From the NCBI GenBank assembly GCA_009923495.1, contig RFTJ01000011.1, positions 1 to 41,709 of the forward strand: DNA of 41,709 nucleotides, given 5' to 3'. Position 1 is the stretch's first letter. The number at the start of each line of letters is the position of its first letter. Positions 24,219 through 32,500 of this stretch are shown piece after piece. Source of the DNA: Actinomycetota bacterium (lineage in GTDB: Bacteria; Actinomycetota; Actinomycetes; S36-B12; UBA5976). The notes beneath the pieces are model-generated. The model was not told the DNA's origin. It did no database searches and saw only the letters and a program-made list of their open reading frames with translations. The position numbers were made by a program, and so were the translations under genes.

Positions 24219-24889
24219 CGGCGAGATATCAGGCGTGGAGCGCGCTGCAAATCACTGGCACCGTTCCAAACTAAATTGACTAGATGGGCAATCACTTCGT
24301 CCTTCTTTGCGCCACCAACGTCAAGCCACCATTGCCCAGTAAGTGCGACCATGCCAACGAACATGTGTGCATACATTGGCGCCATTCGCTTCGGGAATCC
24401 TCGATTGGCAAACTCTTTTCCAAGGCGTGCTTCAACCTGAGATGCTACATCGGAAAGCAAACTCGCAAAGTTGCCAGTAGCTGTCGCCACTGGTGAGTTT
24501 CGGACCAAAATTCTAAATCCATCAGTGTGGGTTTCGATGTAATCAAAAAGGGCAAAAGATGCTTGCTCTAGTAACACTCTAGGATGCTCAGCAGTTAGAG
24601 CCTGTGTGATTGAGCCAAGGAGGTAATTCATTTCCCGATCAACCACTACTGCGTAAAGTCCATCTTTTGAACCGAAGTGTTCGTAGACTACGGGCTTGGA
24701 GACTTTGGCAGTAAGGGCAATCTCCTCGATGGTTACTGCCTCAAAACCCTTCTCAGCAAATAGTGCTCGCCCGACTTCAATCAGCTGAGCTCGACGTTCG
24801 TGTCCGGTCATTCGCACACGATCAGCATCGACTAAGCGAGGCCGAGCAGACTCCAGTGGGTCATCTTCGTGGTCAATTGTGACTGCCAT
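24215..24889 (-). CDS. TetR family transcriptional regulator
   Basis: A 224-residue regulator. The N-terminal HTH domain covers about residues 28-72: RRAQLIEVGRALFAEKGF, VTIEEIALTAKVSKPVVYEHF, GSKDGLYAVVVDREM. The rest is the helical ligand and dimer domain, with ARLGKEFANRGFPKRMAPMYAHMF near the end. A TetR gene in this place beside glmU also occurs in M. tuberculosis (Rv1019). The start ATG 24889 is chosen because TTTAAT lies 7 nt before it; an in-frame TTG at 24934 would add 15 residues. The upstream region holds inverted repeats that may be its operators. Ligand unknown. Confidence 0.92.
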   Translation of the reverse strand: MAVTIDHEDDPLESARPRLVDADRVRMTGHERRAQLIEVGRALFAEKGFEAVTIEEIALTAKVSKPVVYEHFGSKDGLYAVVVDREMNYLLGSITQALTAEHPRVLLEQASFALFDYIETHTDGFRILVRNSPVATATGNFASLLSDVASQVEARLGKEFANRGFPKRMAPMYAHMFVGMVALTGQWWLDVGGAKKDEVIAHLVNLVWNGASDLQRAPRLISRR

Positions 24890-24895
24890 GTACTG

Positions 24896-24901
24896 ATTAA
24901 A
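24896..24901 (-). promoter_or_regulatory. Putative -10 box of the TetR gene (leaderless)
   Basis: Minus-strand TTTAAT ending 7 nt before ATG 24889. It supports the shorter reading of the protein. Confidence 0.4.
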
Positions 24902-25002
24902 CCTGCTTTTTCCGGACGGAACGTACTCACTCAAGGCTAGCGTAGGAAATCAAACGCTAATGTTCACTGCCAAAATCTAGGCAGAGTTTGGGAAAAGCAG
25001 GT
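24901..25002. repeat. Long-spaced inverted repeat in the TetR / tRNA-Gln intergenic region
   Basis: ACCTGCTTTT (24901-24910) is repeated in inverted orientation as AAAAGCAGGT (24993-25002). Extending to 13 bases each side gives 12 matches. About 82 nt separate the arms. One arm touches the TetR -10 box and the other lies about 27 nt before tRNA-Gln, so paired regulator sites with looping are possible. Confidence 0.45.
24938..24959. promoter_or_regulatory. Inverted repeat upstream of the TetR gene, possible operator
   Basis: TAGCGT (24938-24943) and ACGCTA (24954-24959) form perfect 6-bp arms with a 10-nt AT-rich spacer, nested inside the longer inverted repeat. It lies about 50-70 bp upstream of the TetR start. 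Confidence 0.3.
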
Positions 25003-25028
25003 GAAGAGCCTAAGATTTCTAGGGACTT

Positions 25029-25100
25029 TCCCGGTTCGTCTAACGGCAGGACAAGTGCCTTTGGAGCACTGAATAGAGGTTCGAGTCCTCTACCGGGAGC
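25029..25100 (+). tRNA. tRNA-Gln (anticodon TTG)
   Basis: Complete cloverleaf: acceptor TCCCGGT/ACCGGGA, D-arm GTCT...AGGAC, anticodon stem AGTGC/GCACT around loop CTTTGGA (anticodon TTG), variable GAATA, and T-arm GAGG-containing stem AGAGG-TTCGAGT-CCTCT. Discriminator G, and CCA is encoded directly after it, unlike the other two tRNAs here. It lies just upstream of glmU, whose -10 box begins about 10 nt after the tRNA. End coordinates may be off by one base. Confidence 0.95.
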
Positions 25101-25111
25101 CATTTCTTAAG

Positions 25112-25117
25112 TAGGGT
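25112..25117 (+). promoter_or_regulatory. Putative -10 box of glmU (leaderless)
   Basis: TAGGGT ending 8 nt before GTG 25125, so glmU can be transcribed independently of tRNA-Gln. Confidence 0.45.
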
Positions 25118-25124
25118 TGTATCT

Positions 25125-26576
25125 GTGTCAAACAGCAATGAGCCCAATCCGATCCAAGTAGCCATAATTTTGGCTGCTGGCCAAGGCACGAGAATGCGGT
25201 CTGCAAAATCTAAAGTGCTGCATTCTGTTCTAGGTCTACCAATCATCGATCATGTAATAAATACCGTTGAACAAGTCGGGGCAAAACACAAAGTTGTAGT
25301 CGTGGGACATCAGCGCGAGGCAGTCACTGAACATCTAGCGACTTACTCTGGGCTACAAATAGCTGTCCAAGAAACGCAAAACGGAACGGGACATGCCGTC
25401 GCCGTGGCATTGGCAAGTTTGCCCGACTCACTGCAGGGCTCGGTACTTGTCTTAGCCGGCGATGCTCCACTGGTTACCCAAGAAGATATCCAGCGCTTAG
25501 CGATTGCTAAGCAGAGCTCTGCGGTAGCAATTCTGTCGGCTGAACTCACTGTGCCCGATGGTTACGGGCGCATAGTTCGCGATGCTACTGGCGAAGTACT
25601 GAAAATTGTTGAACATCGTGATGCTTCAGATGAGGAGTTGCTGATAACTGAAGTTAATTCGGGAATTTATTGCTTTGACCTAGAGCAATTACGAAATGCA
25701 ATCGACAGTATTGGTAGCAACAATTCCCAAGGTGAGATTTATCTAACCGATGCGATCGAGATTATTAAGCACCTGGGACATCCTGTCCAGGCAGTGCTTA
25801 CGAGTAGTGAGAACATTCTTGGCATCAACGATCGCAAACAGCTTGCCGAGGTGACAGACATTCTTCGCCATCGCATTTTGGACAAATGGATGCTTGCTGG
25901 CGTCACCATGGAAGATCCGGCCACAACTTGGATAGAAACTACCGTTTGCCTGGATCAAGATGTCACACTGTTGCCTAATGTGCGGCTTGTTGGCCACACT
26001 TCTGTGCAAAGTGGAGCGGTAATCGGCCCAGACTGCACATTGGAAGACACAAGAGTTTTGCCCCGGGCCAAAGTTATCAAAGCGACAACCATTGATTCCA
26101 TTATTGGCGAAGCCGCACAGGTCGGTCCCTATGCATACTTACGGCCGGGGACGGTTTTAGGCACAGGTGCAAAAGCTGGTGGGTTTGTCGAGATGAAAAA
26201 TGCTCAGTTAGGTGATCAAGCGAAAGTCCCACACTTGTCTTATGTTGGCGATGCCGAGATCGGCGAGGGGACAAACATCGGAGCTGCCACAATTTTTGTG
26301 AATTATGACGGAGTGCAAAAACATAAGACGGTAGTTGGAAAGCACGTTCGAATCGGCAGTGACACCATGCTGATAGCTCCCGTAATCATTGGTGATGGTG
26401 CTTACACTGCCGCTGGCTCGGTAATTACCGAAGATGTCCCTGCAGGTGCAATTGGTGTTGGGCGGTCTCGACAACGCAATATTTTGGATTGGGTGCTAAG
26501 GCGCCGACCCGGTAGTGAGTCCGCTAAGGCGGCAGTGGCAGACTCAGGTAATAACAGTTCATCCGTGGAAGGGTAA
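25125..26576 (+). CDS. glmU: Bifunctional GlcN-1-P acetyltransferase / GlcNAc-1-P uridylyltransferase
   Basis: A 483-residue bifunctional enzyme making UDP-GlcNAc, the first committed precursor of peptidoglycan. The N-terminal uridylyltransferase domain has AAGQGTRMRSAKSKVLH, VVVGHQREAV, QETQNGTGHAVAVAL, VLAGDAPLV and GEIYLTDAIEI. The C-terminal left-handed beta-helix (from about residue 260) has YAYLRPGTVLG, VEMKNAQLGDQAKVPHLSYV (acetyltransferase His region), GTNIGAATIFVNYDGVQKH and PVIIGDGAYTAAGSVI. A short polar tail ends SSVEG. Its start GTG follows a TAGGGT box. It heads the long plus-strand run with prs. Confidence 0.97.
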   Translation: MSNSNEPNPIQVAIILAAGQGTRMRSAKSKVLHSVLGLPIIDHVINTVEQVGAKHKVVVVGHQREAVTEHLATYSGLQIAVQETQNGTGHAVAVALASLPDSLQGSVLVLAGDAPLVTQEDIQRLAIAKQSSAVAILSAELTVPDGYGRIVRDATGEVLKIVEHRDASDEELLITEVNSGIYCFDLEQLRNAIDSIGSNNSQGEIYLTDAIEIIKHLGHPVQAVLTSSENILGINDRKQLAEVTDILRHRILDKWMLAGVTMEDPATTWIETTVCLDQDVTLLPNVRLVGHTSVQSGAVIGPDCTLEDTRVLPRAKVIKATTIDSIIGEAAQVGPYAYLRPGTVLGTGAKAGGFVEMKNAQLGDQAKVPHLSYVGDAEIGEGTNIGAATIFVNYDGVQKHKTVVGKHVRIGSDTMLIAPVIIGDGAYTAAGSVITEDVPAGAIGVGRSRQRNILDWVLRRRPGSESAKAAVADSGNNSSSVEG

Positions 26577-26581
26577 TAAAC

Positions 26582-27562
26582 ATGACCGGAATCACCCAGA
26601 GCAATGCAAAGCGAATGGTTCTTCTGGCAGGTCGGTCACATCCTGAACTTGCTCAAGCAGTAGCGAACGAACTCGGCGTTGAACTGGTGCCGACTCGGGC
26701 TTACAACTTTGCTAACGGTGAAATCTTTGTGCGATTCGAAGAATCAATCCGCGGCTGTGATGCATTTGTATTGCAGACCCACACTGCGCCGGTGAATGAA
26801 TGGATCATGGAACAGTTGCTAATGGTCGATGCCCTAAAACGTGCTTCAGCAAAACGCATTACCGTTGTCGCTCCTTTCTATGGTTACGCAAGGCAAGATA
26901 AAAAACATGCTGGACGCGAGCCAATCTCAGCCCGCTTGATGGCAGATCTCTTTTCGGCAGCTGGCGCTGATCGCTTAATGAGTGTTGACTTGCACACAGC
27001 TCAAATTCAAGGATTTTTTGACGGCCCAGTGGATCACCTTTTTGCGTTACCAATTTTGGCTGCGCACATTGGTCGCACAGTTGACCGTAACAAAATCACA
27101 GTCGTTTCGCCTGATGCAGGTCGAGTTCGGGTCGCTGAAAGATGGACTGACATCTTAGATTCGCCATTGGCAATAATTCACAAGCGTCGCGACCCTGACG
27201 TGCCAAACGAAGCCAAGGTATTAGAAGTAGTCGGTGATGTTGAAGGCCGCATATGTGTCGTCGTCGATGACATGATTGATACCGGTGGCACAATCGTCAA
27301 AGCTTCCGAGGCACTTTTTGAAAATGGCGCGGCCGACGTTATCGTCACAGCAACACACGGCATCCTTTCGTCGCCGGCAGCCGAGCGACTACAGAATTCT
27401 CGAATTAAAGAGGTTGTTGTTACTGACACTTTGCCGATCGCGCCAGAGAAACAATTCCCAGGGCTGACAGTTCTGCCTATTGCGCCACTGTTGGGCCGGG
27501 CGATTCGCGAAGTCTTTGATGAAGGCTCGGTTGCTGGTCTTTTCGACCATGTTGGCGTCTAA
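26582..27562 (+). CDS. prs: Ribose-phosphate pyrophosphokinase
   Basis: A 326-residue PRPP synthetase converting ribose-5-phosphate and ATP to PRPP for nucleotide, His and Trp synthesis. Visible motifs are ANGEIFVRFEESIRGCDAF, the ATP-binding flexible loop VAPFYGYARQDKKHAGREP, SVDLHTAQIQGFFDGPVDHL, VSPDAGRVRVAE and the PRPP loop VVVDDMIDTGGTIVKA. GGAAGGG from the glmU end serves as ribosome site. It is 5 bp behind glmU; UDP-GlcNAc and PRPP synthesis genes are paired like this in many Gram-positive bacteria. Confidence 0.97.
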   Translation: MTGITQSNAKRMVLLAGRSHPELAQAVANELGVELVPTRAYNFANGEIFVRFEESIRGCDAFVLQTHTAPVNEWIMEQLLMVDALKRASAKRITVVAPFYGYARQDKKHAGREPISARLMADLFSAAGADRLMSVDLHTAQIQGFFDGPVDHLFALPILAAHIGRTVDRNKITVVSPDAGRVRVAERWTDILDSPLAIIHKRRDPDVPNEAKVLEVVGDVEGRICVVVDDMIDTGGTIVKASEALFENGAADVIVTATHGILSSPAAERLQNSRIKEVVVTDTLPIAPEKQFPGLTVLPIAPLLGRAIREVFDEGSVAGLFDHVGV

Positions 27563-27574
27563 AATTCGGTTAGT

Positions 27575-27602
27575 TTGACCGGATCTCTCTTTTACCTTTA
27601 AT
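27575..27602 (+). promoter_or_regulatory. Promoter of rplY
   Basis: TTGACC (27575-27580) and TTTAAT (27597-27602) with a 16-nt spacer, the best sigma-A-type pair in the window. Transcription would begin near 27609, leaving a leader of about 94 nt. Confidence 0.55.
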
Positions 27603-27623
27603 CTTGAGTTGCTCCTCGGCGAG

Positions 27624-27680
27624 GGCTTCGCATTCTGCGACAGCCGTTATCGACGAAGGTCTCCTGCGGAGCATTTCCGC
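27624..27680 (+). promoter_or_regulatory. Structured 5' leader of rplY
   Basis: Two hairpins can be drawn. The first is GGCTTCGCA - TTC - TGCGA, C bulge, AGCC (27624-27645): nine pairs with one bulged base. The second is GCGGA - GCATT - TCCGC (27666-27680), competing with CTCC-TGC-GGAG (27661-27671). They precede GAGGAG (27691-27696) and the ATG. The structure suggests translational or autogenous control of L25. Confidence 0.4.
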
Positions 27681-27702
27681 GACCTAAGTAGAGGAGTTCT
27701 AA

Positions 27703-28164
27703 ATGTCATTAGTCGCAAATATCCGCACAGATTTCGGCAAGGGTGCCGCGCGCAAACTTCGTCGCGAAGGGCAGACCCCAGCTGTTATTTACGGCCACGG
27801 AACTGCTCCGGTGCACGTTAGCTTAGATTCACACGAATTCACTCTTGCACTTCGCAAGAAGGGCACGTCTATCGAGATCGTTCTTAACGGCAAAACCGAG
27901 ACGGTAGCACCTCGAGATATCCAAATCGAACCAGTTCGTCGCTATGTCGAACATGTTGACTTGGTGCTGGTAACCGCCGCCGAAGCTGCTTCAATCGCCC
28001 GCGCTGCCGCCGAAGCTAGCGAGGCTGCTGAGGCTGCCGCACTAGCTGCCGCCGAAGCTGCTGCCGCCAAAGCTGCCGCTCGAGCTGCCCGTCAGGAAGA
28101 TGAAGCTGCTCCTAGTGGTGAGAGCGTTGAGGCACCAGTAGAGGCGCAAGAGTCAGCGCAATAG
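27703..28164 (+). CDS. rplY: 50S ribosomal protein L25 with Ala-rich tail in place of the Ctc C-terminal domain
   Basis: A 153-residue L25/Ctc protein, which binds 5S rRNA in the large subunit. The N-terminal L25 domain (about residues 1-90) is clear: FGKGAARKLRREGQTPAVIYGHG, VHVSLDSHEFTLALRKKG, and DIQIEPVRRYVEHVDLVLV. Actinobacterial Ctc-type L25 is usually near 200 residues with a beta-rich C-terminal domain beginning right after this point. Here residues 92-130 are instead an Ala-rich helix (26 of 39 Ala) with regularly spaced Glu, Lys and Arg, then an acidic tail ending AQESAQ. GAGGAG precedes the ATG, and a promoter and structured leader lie upstream. It has its own promoter between prs and pth. 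Confidence 0.94.
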   Translation: MSLVANIRTDFGKGAARKLRREGQTPAVIYGHGTAPVHVSLDSHEFTLALRKKGTSIEIVLNGKTETVAPRDIQIEPVRRYVEHVDLVLVTAAEAASIARAAAEASEAAEAAALAAAEAAAAKAAARAARQEDEAAPSGESVEAPVEAQESAQ

Positions 28165-28167
28165 TCC

Positions 28168-28740
28168 GTGGCAAACACATGGCTTGTAGTGGGACTCGGA
28201 AATCCGGGTCCCACTTACGCGTTAAATCGACACAATATTGGTGCTCGAGTGATCGAAGCCTTGGCAAGCGAAGCAAACGCGAAGTTAAGTAAACATAAGC
28301 GAACTCAGGCCTTAGTTGCTGAACTGAAGATTGCTGCGAATCAGCTTATTGTTGCGCAACCGACTTCATTCATGAACGAATCTGGCGGTCCAACAAAAGC
28401 CTTAGCAAATTTCTACAAAGTCAGTCCTGAACACTTGATTGTGCTGCACGACGAATTAGACATTGAGCTAGGAGCAATTCGAATTAAATTCGCGGGTGGG
28501 GACAATGGTCACAATGGGCTTAAGTCAATCCGTAAGTCATTAGGAACTGGTGATTGGTACCGAGTGCGACTGGGAATCGGGCGACCGCCTGGTCAGCAAG
28601 ATCCAGCAGATTTTGTCTTGCGTAACTTTGCTTCCAGTGAACAAGCTATTGTTCAAGATTTAATTGCCCGTGGATCAGATGCAGTTATTCAGCTAGTGTC
28701 CACGAGTCTTGAAGAGACGCAGAATCGTTTCAACTCATGA
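28168..28740 (+). CDS. pth: Peptidyl-tRNA hydrolase
   Basis: A 190-residue Pth that frees tRNA from prematurely released peptidyl-tRNA. It shows VVGLGNPGPTYALNRHNIG with the catalytic His (RHN) near residue 22, PTSFMNESGGPTKALANFYK, VLHDELDIELGAIRIKFAGGDNGHNGLKSI, and YRVRLGIGRP. Length is typical. The start is GTG 28168, 3 bp after rplY, and the stop overlaps the next gene by 4 bp (ATGA). Confidence 0.97.
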   Translation: MANTWLVVGLGNPGPTYALNRHNIGARVIEALASEANAKLSKHKRTQALVAELKIAANQLIVAQPTSFMNESGGPTKALANFYKVSPEHLIVLHDELDIELGAIRIKFAGGDNGHNGLKSIRKSLGTGDWYRVRLGIGRPPGQQDPADFVLRNFASSEQAIVQDLIARGSDAVIQLVSTSLEETQNRFNS

Positions 28741-29588
28741 ACGATCACAACTTAGCCAGAAAACTCGCTACTGAGGCTGGCAAAATCTTGCTATCAGTGC
28801 GGGGTAAAATTTCTCCATTAACTCCCGGCCAGATGCCAGATTACGATGTTGCCGAACTCGGCAGTCGGGGCGATAAGTTAGCAAATGAGTACCTCCTAAG
28901 CCAACTAAATCTACTTAGACCTGATGATGTAGTGCTGAGCGAAGAAGGAATAGATCCGAGTGCTCGACATGGCGCAGAGCGTGTTTGGATCATTGATCCA
29001 CTTGATGGGACCTCAAGTTTCTCTCGAGGGTATCCAGGCTTTGCCGTTCACGTAGCTCTATGGGAAGCGCAGTCAACCGCTCCTTCGCAAATAGCGGCCG
29101 CAGCAGTATGTGTGCCAATGATTTCGGCAACTTATTCGACTGCCGATCGAGTTATTTTTGAACCAGCATTTGATTCAGGAGTGCATAGCAATTTGCATAT
29201 GCAAGCTGTTGACTGGGCGTTGTCTGCTGCCGATGGAATTCGAATAGTTACTTCGCCAACCAATCCTCCAGATCGACTCTCAGATATCTGCACACAACTG
29301 AGCAAAGATTTTTCACAAGAGGCAGTTATTGAAAAGCGTGGTTCCGTCGGGGCAAAGTTAGCGCACATAATTGCAGGCAAGGCTGACATCTATGTAAATA
29401 CCTCCGGCTTTAACGAGTGGGACATCGCGGCACCGTTAGCAGTTGCTAGACATTATTGCCTCGCAGCCTCTTTACCAGATGGTGGCGACTTTGCTTTCAA
29501 CCAGGAAGACGTCACGGTTCCAGGAGCCATTATCTGTCGCCAAAAATACTTCTCATCAGTCTTGAAGGCACTGACAGATAGCCAATGA
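28737..29588 (+). CDS. Inositol monophosphatase family protein, CysQ-like 3'(2'),5'-bisphosphate nucleotidase
   Basis: A 283-residue Mg-dependent phosphatase of the IMPase/FBPase superfamily. Metal-binding motifs are present: LSEEGID (about residue 66), WIIDPLDGTSSFSRG (about 85-99), and GFNEWDIAAPLAVAR (about 225). The spacing and the SFSRGYPGFAVHVALWE segment are closer to CysQ, which removes the 3' phosphate from PAP formed in sulfate assimilation, than to inositol phosphatase; other IMPase substrates are possible. It lies between pth and mfd, overlapping both by 4 bp. Confidence 0.85.
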   Translation: MNDHNLARKLATEAGKILLSVRGKISPLTPGQMPDYDVAELGSRGDKLANEYLLSQLNLLRPDDVVLSEEGIDPSARHGAERVWIIDPLDGTSSFSRGYPGFAVHVALWEAQSTAPSQIAAAAVCVPMISATYSTADRVIFEPAFDSGVHSNLHMQAVDWALSAADGIRIVTSPTNPPDRLSDICTQLSKDFSQEAVIEKRGSVGAKLAHIIAGKADIYVNTSGFNEWDIAAPLAVARHYCLAASLPDGGDFAFNQEDVTVPGAIICRQKYFSSVLKALTDSQ

Positions 29589-32500
29589 CCTTCCCTAAAA
29601 TTTCTAAGAGCTTAACCGAGGCAGATTTTTATCGAAAAATTTTTGAATCACTCGAATCTGGTGATGAGGCCACGGTCAGTGCCCCCAGTAGTGCATCGCC
29701 GCACGTGATAGCCGCGCTGGCCATCAGTGGCAAGCAAATTCTGGTGGTAACTCCCAGCGAGCGATCAGCTCAGGAAATCTGCCAGTGCTTAGCGGACTTT
29801 ATTACTCAAGATGCCATTGCATTTTTCCCAGCATGGGAAACGCTGCCGCATGAGCGGCTAAGTCCTAGTAGCGAAACAGTGGGTCGTCGAATTTCAATTC
29901 TTCAACGACTAACCAATCCAGGTGAGGCAACACCGATTCAGGTATTGGTAATGTCGGTTCGCTCGTTTATTGCACCGATAATGACCGAACTTACTTCGCT
30001 CCCACCGCTGAAATTGGTAAAAGGAGATGAAATTTCCATTGCTGACCTCGGTAGAAAGTTAACTGAGCTGGGCTTTGAGCGAGTCGAAATTATTGATCGG
30101 CGTGGTCAATTCGCGGTTCGGGGCGGAATTGTTGACATATTCCTGCCAACAGAGGACCATCCAAAACGTATTGAGTTTTGGGCAGACACGATCGATGACC
30201 TACGAGAATTTTCGGTAGCAGACCAACGTTCGCTGCCTGGGGTAGTTGATTCGTTAAATATCACCGCTTGCCGAGAACTACTGCTTACCCAAAGTGTTCG
30301 GCAGAGGGCAACAGAACTTATCGACTCATTGCCAAACTTCGCTCCCATGTTAGAGAAAATTTCAGAGGGCATTTGGGTCGAAGGTATGGAAAGTTTAACT
30401 GCACACCTAGTTTCAGACCTTAAATTAGTTAGTGAACTTTTGCCAGGCTCGTGGCTTGGTGTCGAAGTACAACCGGAGCGCATAATCGCTCGAGTCGATG
30501 AAATTGTCAGCACCAGTGCGGAATTTTTAGCAGCTGCCTGGCATAACGCAGCAGATGGCAATGCTGTACCCTTGGCGCAGACTGAGACCGGTTTGCGCGA
30601 TTACCAAGAGGCTAAGTTAGTTAATCCACAATTCAACTGGTGTGCCATTTCCAACTTGAGCGCACCAGATTCAATCGCTACGAATTTAGTAGTGCCATCG
30701 GAATATCGAGGCAACATGAACAAACTTGTTGCAGACGTTCGTTCTTGGTGGGCAAAGAACTTAAGCGTCGTCATCGTTATGAATGGCGCAGGAACTGCGA
30801 ATCGACTAGTTGCAACGCTCTCTGAGCTAGACATCGCAGCGCGGCTAGCAACAGAGCTCAAGTTTGAGCCTCGAGTCGTAGAGGTAATAGTTGGCCACCA
30901 ACTCCAAGGCTTTATCTCTGAGGACGCCAAATTAGCGGTGGTAACCGAATTCGACATTTTTGGAACACGTGAGTCCAATCGAGGTAGTCGCAGTATGCCC
31001 GCTCGGCGCAGGACGACTATTGATCCACTAACCCTGCAAACTGGTGATTATGTAGTTCATGATCAACATGGCGTTGGCAAATATGTTGAATTAGTTTCTC
31101 GAAGTGTCCAAGGCGCAACTCGCGAGTATCTAGTAATTGAGTATGCAGCTAGTAAGCGTGGTCAGCCCGCGGACCGATTATTTGTGCCCATTGATCAACT
31201 TGAGCATGTAACTAGATACATCGGTGGCGAAGCCCCCAGTTTGAATAAATTAGGTGGCGGAGATTGGGCAGCCACAAAATCGCGTGCCCGGAAAGCTGTT
31301 CGCCAAATAGCCGCTGAACTCATCCGCCTGTACGCGGCTCGTATGGCCAGCAAGGGTTTTGCTTTTAGTCCAGACAGTCCCTGGCAGCGGGAACTTGAAG
31401 ACGCATTTGATTTTGTCGAAACCCCAGACCAACTTTCGACCATTAACGACGTGAAAGCCGATATGGAACGTGAGACGCCAATGGACCGAGTAATTTGCGG
31501 TGATGTTGGCTATGGCAAGACTGAAATTGCTGTTAGAGCTGCTTTTAAGGCAGTGCAGGACGCAAAGCAAGTTGCGATTGTGGTGCCAACAACCTTGTTA
31601 GTGCAACAACACTTTGAAACTTTCTCTAGGCGATATGCGCAGTTTCCGATCTCAATTGCACCACTATCGCGCTTTCAAAGTGAATCTCAAATTAAGAAAA
31701 ATTTGGCCGGCATCTCTGACGGATCCGTAGATGTAGTAATTGGTACCCACAGATTATTCAGCTCTGATGTCCGCTTCAAAGATCTTGGCCTAGTCATTGT
31801 CGATGAAGAGCAAAGATTTGGTGTCGAGCACAAAGAACATCTGAAGGCGCTTAGAACAAATGTGGACATGCTGACCATGTCAGCAACGCCAATTCCTCGA
31901 ACTTTAGAAATGGCAGTAACGGGAATTCGAGAACTGTCCACTATTCAAACCCCGCCCGAAGACCGATTGCCGGTATTAACTTCTGTTGGTCCGTACGACG
32001 ACAAGTACATCGCTGCTGCGATTCATCGAGAGCTGCTCCGAGATGGTCAGGTCTACTATGTTCATAATCGGGTAGCCAGTATTAATCGGGTTGCAGTCAA
32101 GTTGGCCCAACTAGTCCCTGACGCTCGCATTGCCGTTGCGCATGGGCAAATGAACGAGCATGAACTAGAGCGGGTAATTGTTGATTTCTGGGAACACAAA
32201 TTTGACGTGCTAGTCAGCACAACCATTATTGAAAGCGGACTAGACATCCCTAATGCCAACACTTTGATTGTGGATCGAGCTGACACTTTTGGTTTGGCAC
32301 AACTTCATCAGCTGCGCGGAAGAGTTGGAAGAAGTCGAGAGCGTGGTTACGCTTACTTTCTCTACCAGCCAGATCGCCCACTTTCTCAGACTGCACATGA
32401 TCGACTGGCAACTATTGCGGCTCATACTGATCTAGGTGCTGGAATGGCAGTTGCAATGAAGGACTTGGAAATTCGAGGAGCGGGCAATTTACTTGGTGGC

